Shown: positions 4,746 through 5,110 of the stretch, one piece after another
Numbering within the stretch: the stretch's first letter is position 1
Layout: every line of letters starts with the position of its first letter
The notes under the pieces: model-generated
Databases searched by the model: none
Told to the model about the DNA's origin: nothing
What the model saw: only the letters and a program-made list of their open reading frames with translations
Translations under genes and position numbers: made by a program
NCBI GenBank assembly: GCA_021129875.1
Contig: JAJOKK010000131.1
Span: forward strand, 1-5,110
Length of the DNA: 5,110 bases
Reading direction: 5' to 3'
Origin: Candidatus Bipolaricaulota bacterium
Lineage (GTDB): Bacteria; Bipolaricaulota; Bipolaricaulia; UBA7950; UBA9294

Positions 4746-5110
4746 GTGGAACTGAAGGGGTCACGGACGGAGAGGAACCTGCTGACTGCGTTCACCGGGG
4801 AATCGCAGGCGCGAAACCGCTACACCTACTTTGCCTCGCAGGCGAAGAAGGATGGTTACGTGCAGATGCAAGCGATCTTCGCGGAGACGGTCGATCAAGA
4901 GAAGGAGCACGCGAAGCGGCTGTTCAAGTTTCTGCAAGGAGGTGATGTCGAGATCACAGCCTCGTTCCCCGCGGGGAAGATCGGGACGACGGCGGAGAAC
5001 CTGAAAGCCGCCGCCGGAGGAGAGCGCTACGAGTGGGAGGAGATGTACCCCTCGTTCGCGCGAGAAGCCCGCGAAGAGAAGTTCAACGAGATCGCGCAGG
5101 TCTTCGAGGC
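4746..5110 (+). CDS. rbr: Rubrerythrin, 5' part (cut by window edge)
   Basis: A non-haem di-iron peroxidase that reduces hydrogen peroxide in the cytoplasm of anaerobes. The 121 complete codons present begin MELKGSRTERNLL and form the ferritin-like four-helix domain. Ligand positions match Desulfovibrio rubrerythrin closely: Glu19 (GESQARNRY), Glu52 and His55 (ExxH in DQEKEHAKR), and Glu93 and Glu96 (GERYEWEEMYP). The second ExxH and any C-terminal rubredoxin-like Cys4 domain lie beyond 5110, so full-length or reduced type cannot be told. It starts with GTG, six bases after AAGGAGG (4733-4739). It is 106 bp after mutM with no clear promoter or terminator between, so readthrough from the perR promoter is plausible. 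Rubrerythrin genes are often neighbours and targets of perR in anaerobes, which fits here. Confidence 0.95.
   Translation, partial: MELKGSRTERNLLTAFTGESQARNRYTYFASQAKKDGYVQMQAIFAETVDQEKEHAKRLFKFLQGGDVEITASFPAGKIGTTAENLKAAAGGERYEWEEMYPSFAREAREEKFNEIAQVFE

Noticed and set aside
4199..4795. 198-aa minus-strand frame
   Set aside because: Antisense to mutM and to the rubrerythrin start; both plus-strand genes are unmistakable.

Overview
This is bacterial DNA: genes are compact, Shine-Dalgarno (SD) sites are strong, and promoters have -35/-10 elements. The phylum cannot be named from the sequence. A PerR-type peroxide sensor next to a DNA-oxidation repair glycosylase and a rubrerythrin suggests an anaerobe or microaerophile that must survive oxygen and peroxide. 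Base composition changes along the window. The right third (about 3400-5110) is GC-rich with GC-ending codons. The left part and the potassium-channel gene are visibly AT-richer. This would fit a mosaic or a stretch with a history of insertion, but it is not proof of transfer.

Layout. (1) 110-907, minus strand: a beta-class carbonic anhydrase with an N-terminal membrane anchor. Bases 1-109 lie downstream of it and hold nothing I can identify. (2) About 908-2256: a long stretch with no secure gene. It contains a short SD-preceded reading frame just upstream of the carbonic anhydrase, the decayed C-terminal end of an IS3-family transposase (1115-1222, minus), two adjacent inverted repeats (1417-1486), a near-consensus leftward promoter (1620-1648), a doubtful small membrane-protein frame (1775-2131, plus) and a 10-bp inverted repeat with three CGTACG sites (2004-2089). 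(3) 2257-3249, plus: a two-TM potassium channel with a cytoplasmic RCK domain (MthK-like), preceded by a promoter with a perfect TATAAT. (4) 3365-5110, plus: an oxidative-stress cluster of perR, mutM and rubrerythrin (cut by the window edge). perR and mutM overlap by 8 bp.

How it may work. The perR promoter carries two tandem 15-bp PerR-box-like dyads, one in the -35/-10 spacer and one over the -10 and start site. This predicts peroxide-relieved autorepression. The mutM start lies inside the perR end, so repair of oxidised guanine would be induced with the regulator, and rubrerythrin would remove peroxide. The perR ATG is only a few bases past the predicted transcription start, so its mRNA is probably leaderless, while mutM and rbr have strong SD sites.

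The most interesting single observation is an AGGAGG inside the channel gene, exactly between the membrane part and the RCK domain. It is placed to make a separate soluble RCK protein from an in-frame TTG, the same logic known for archaeal MthK, where an internal start supplies the extra RCK subunits of the gating ring.
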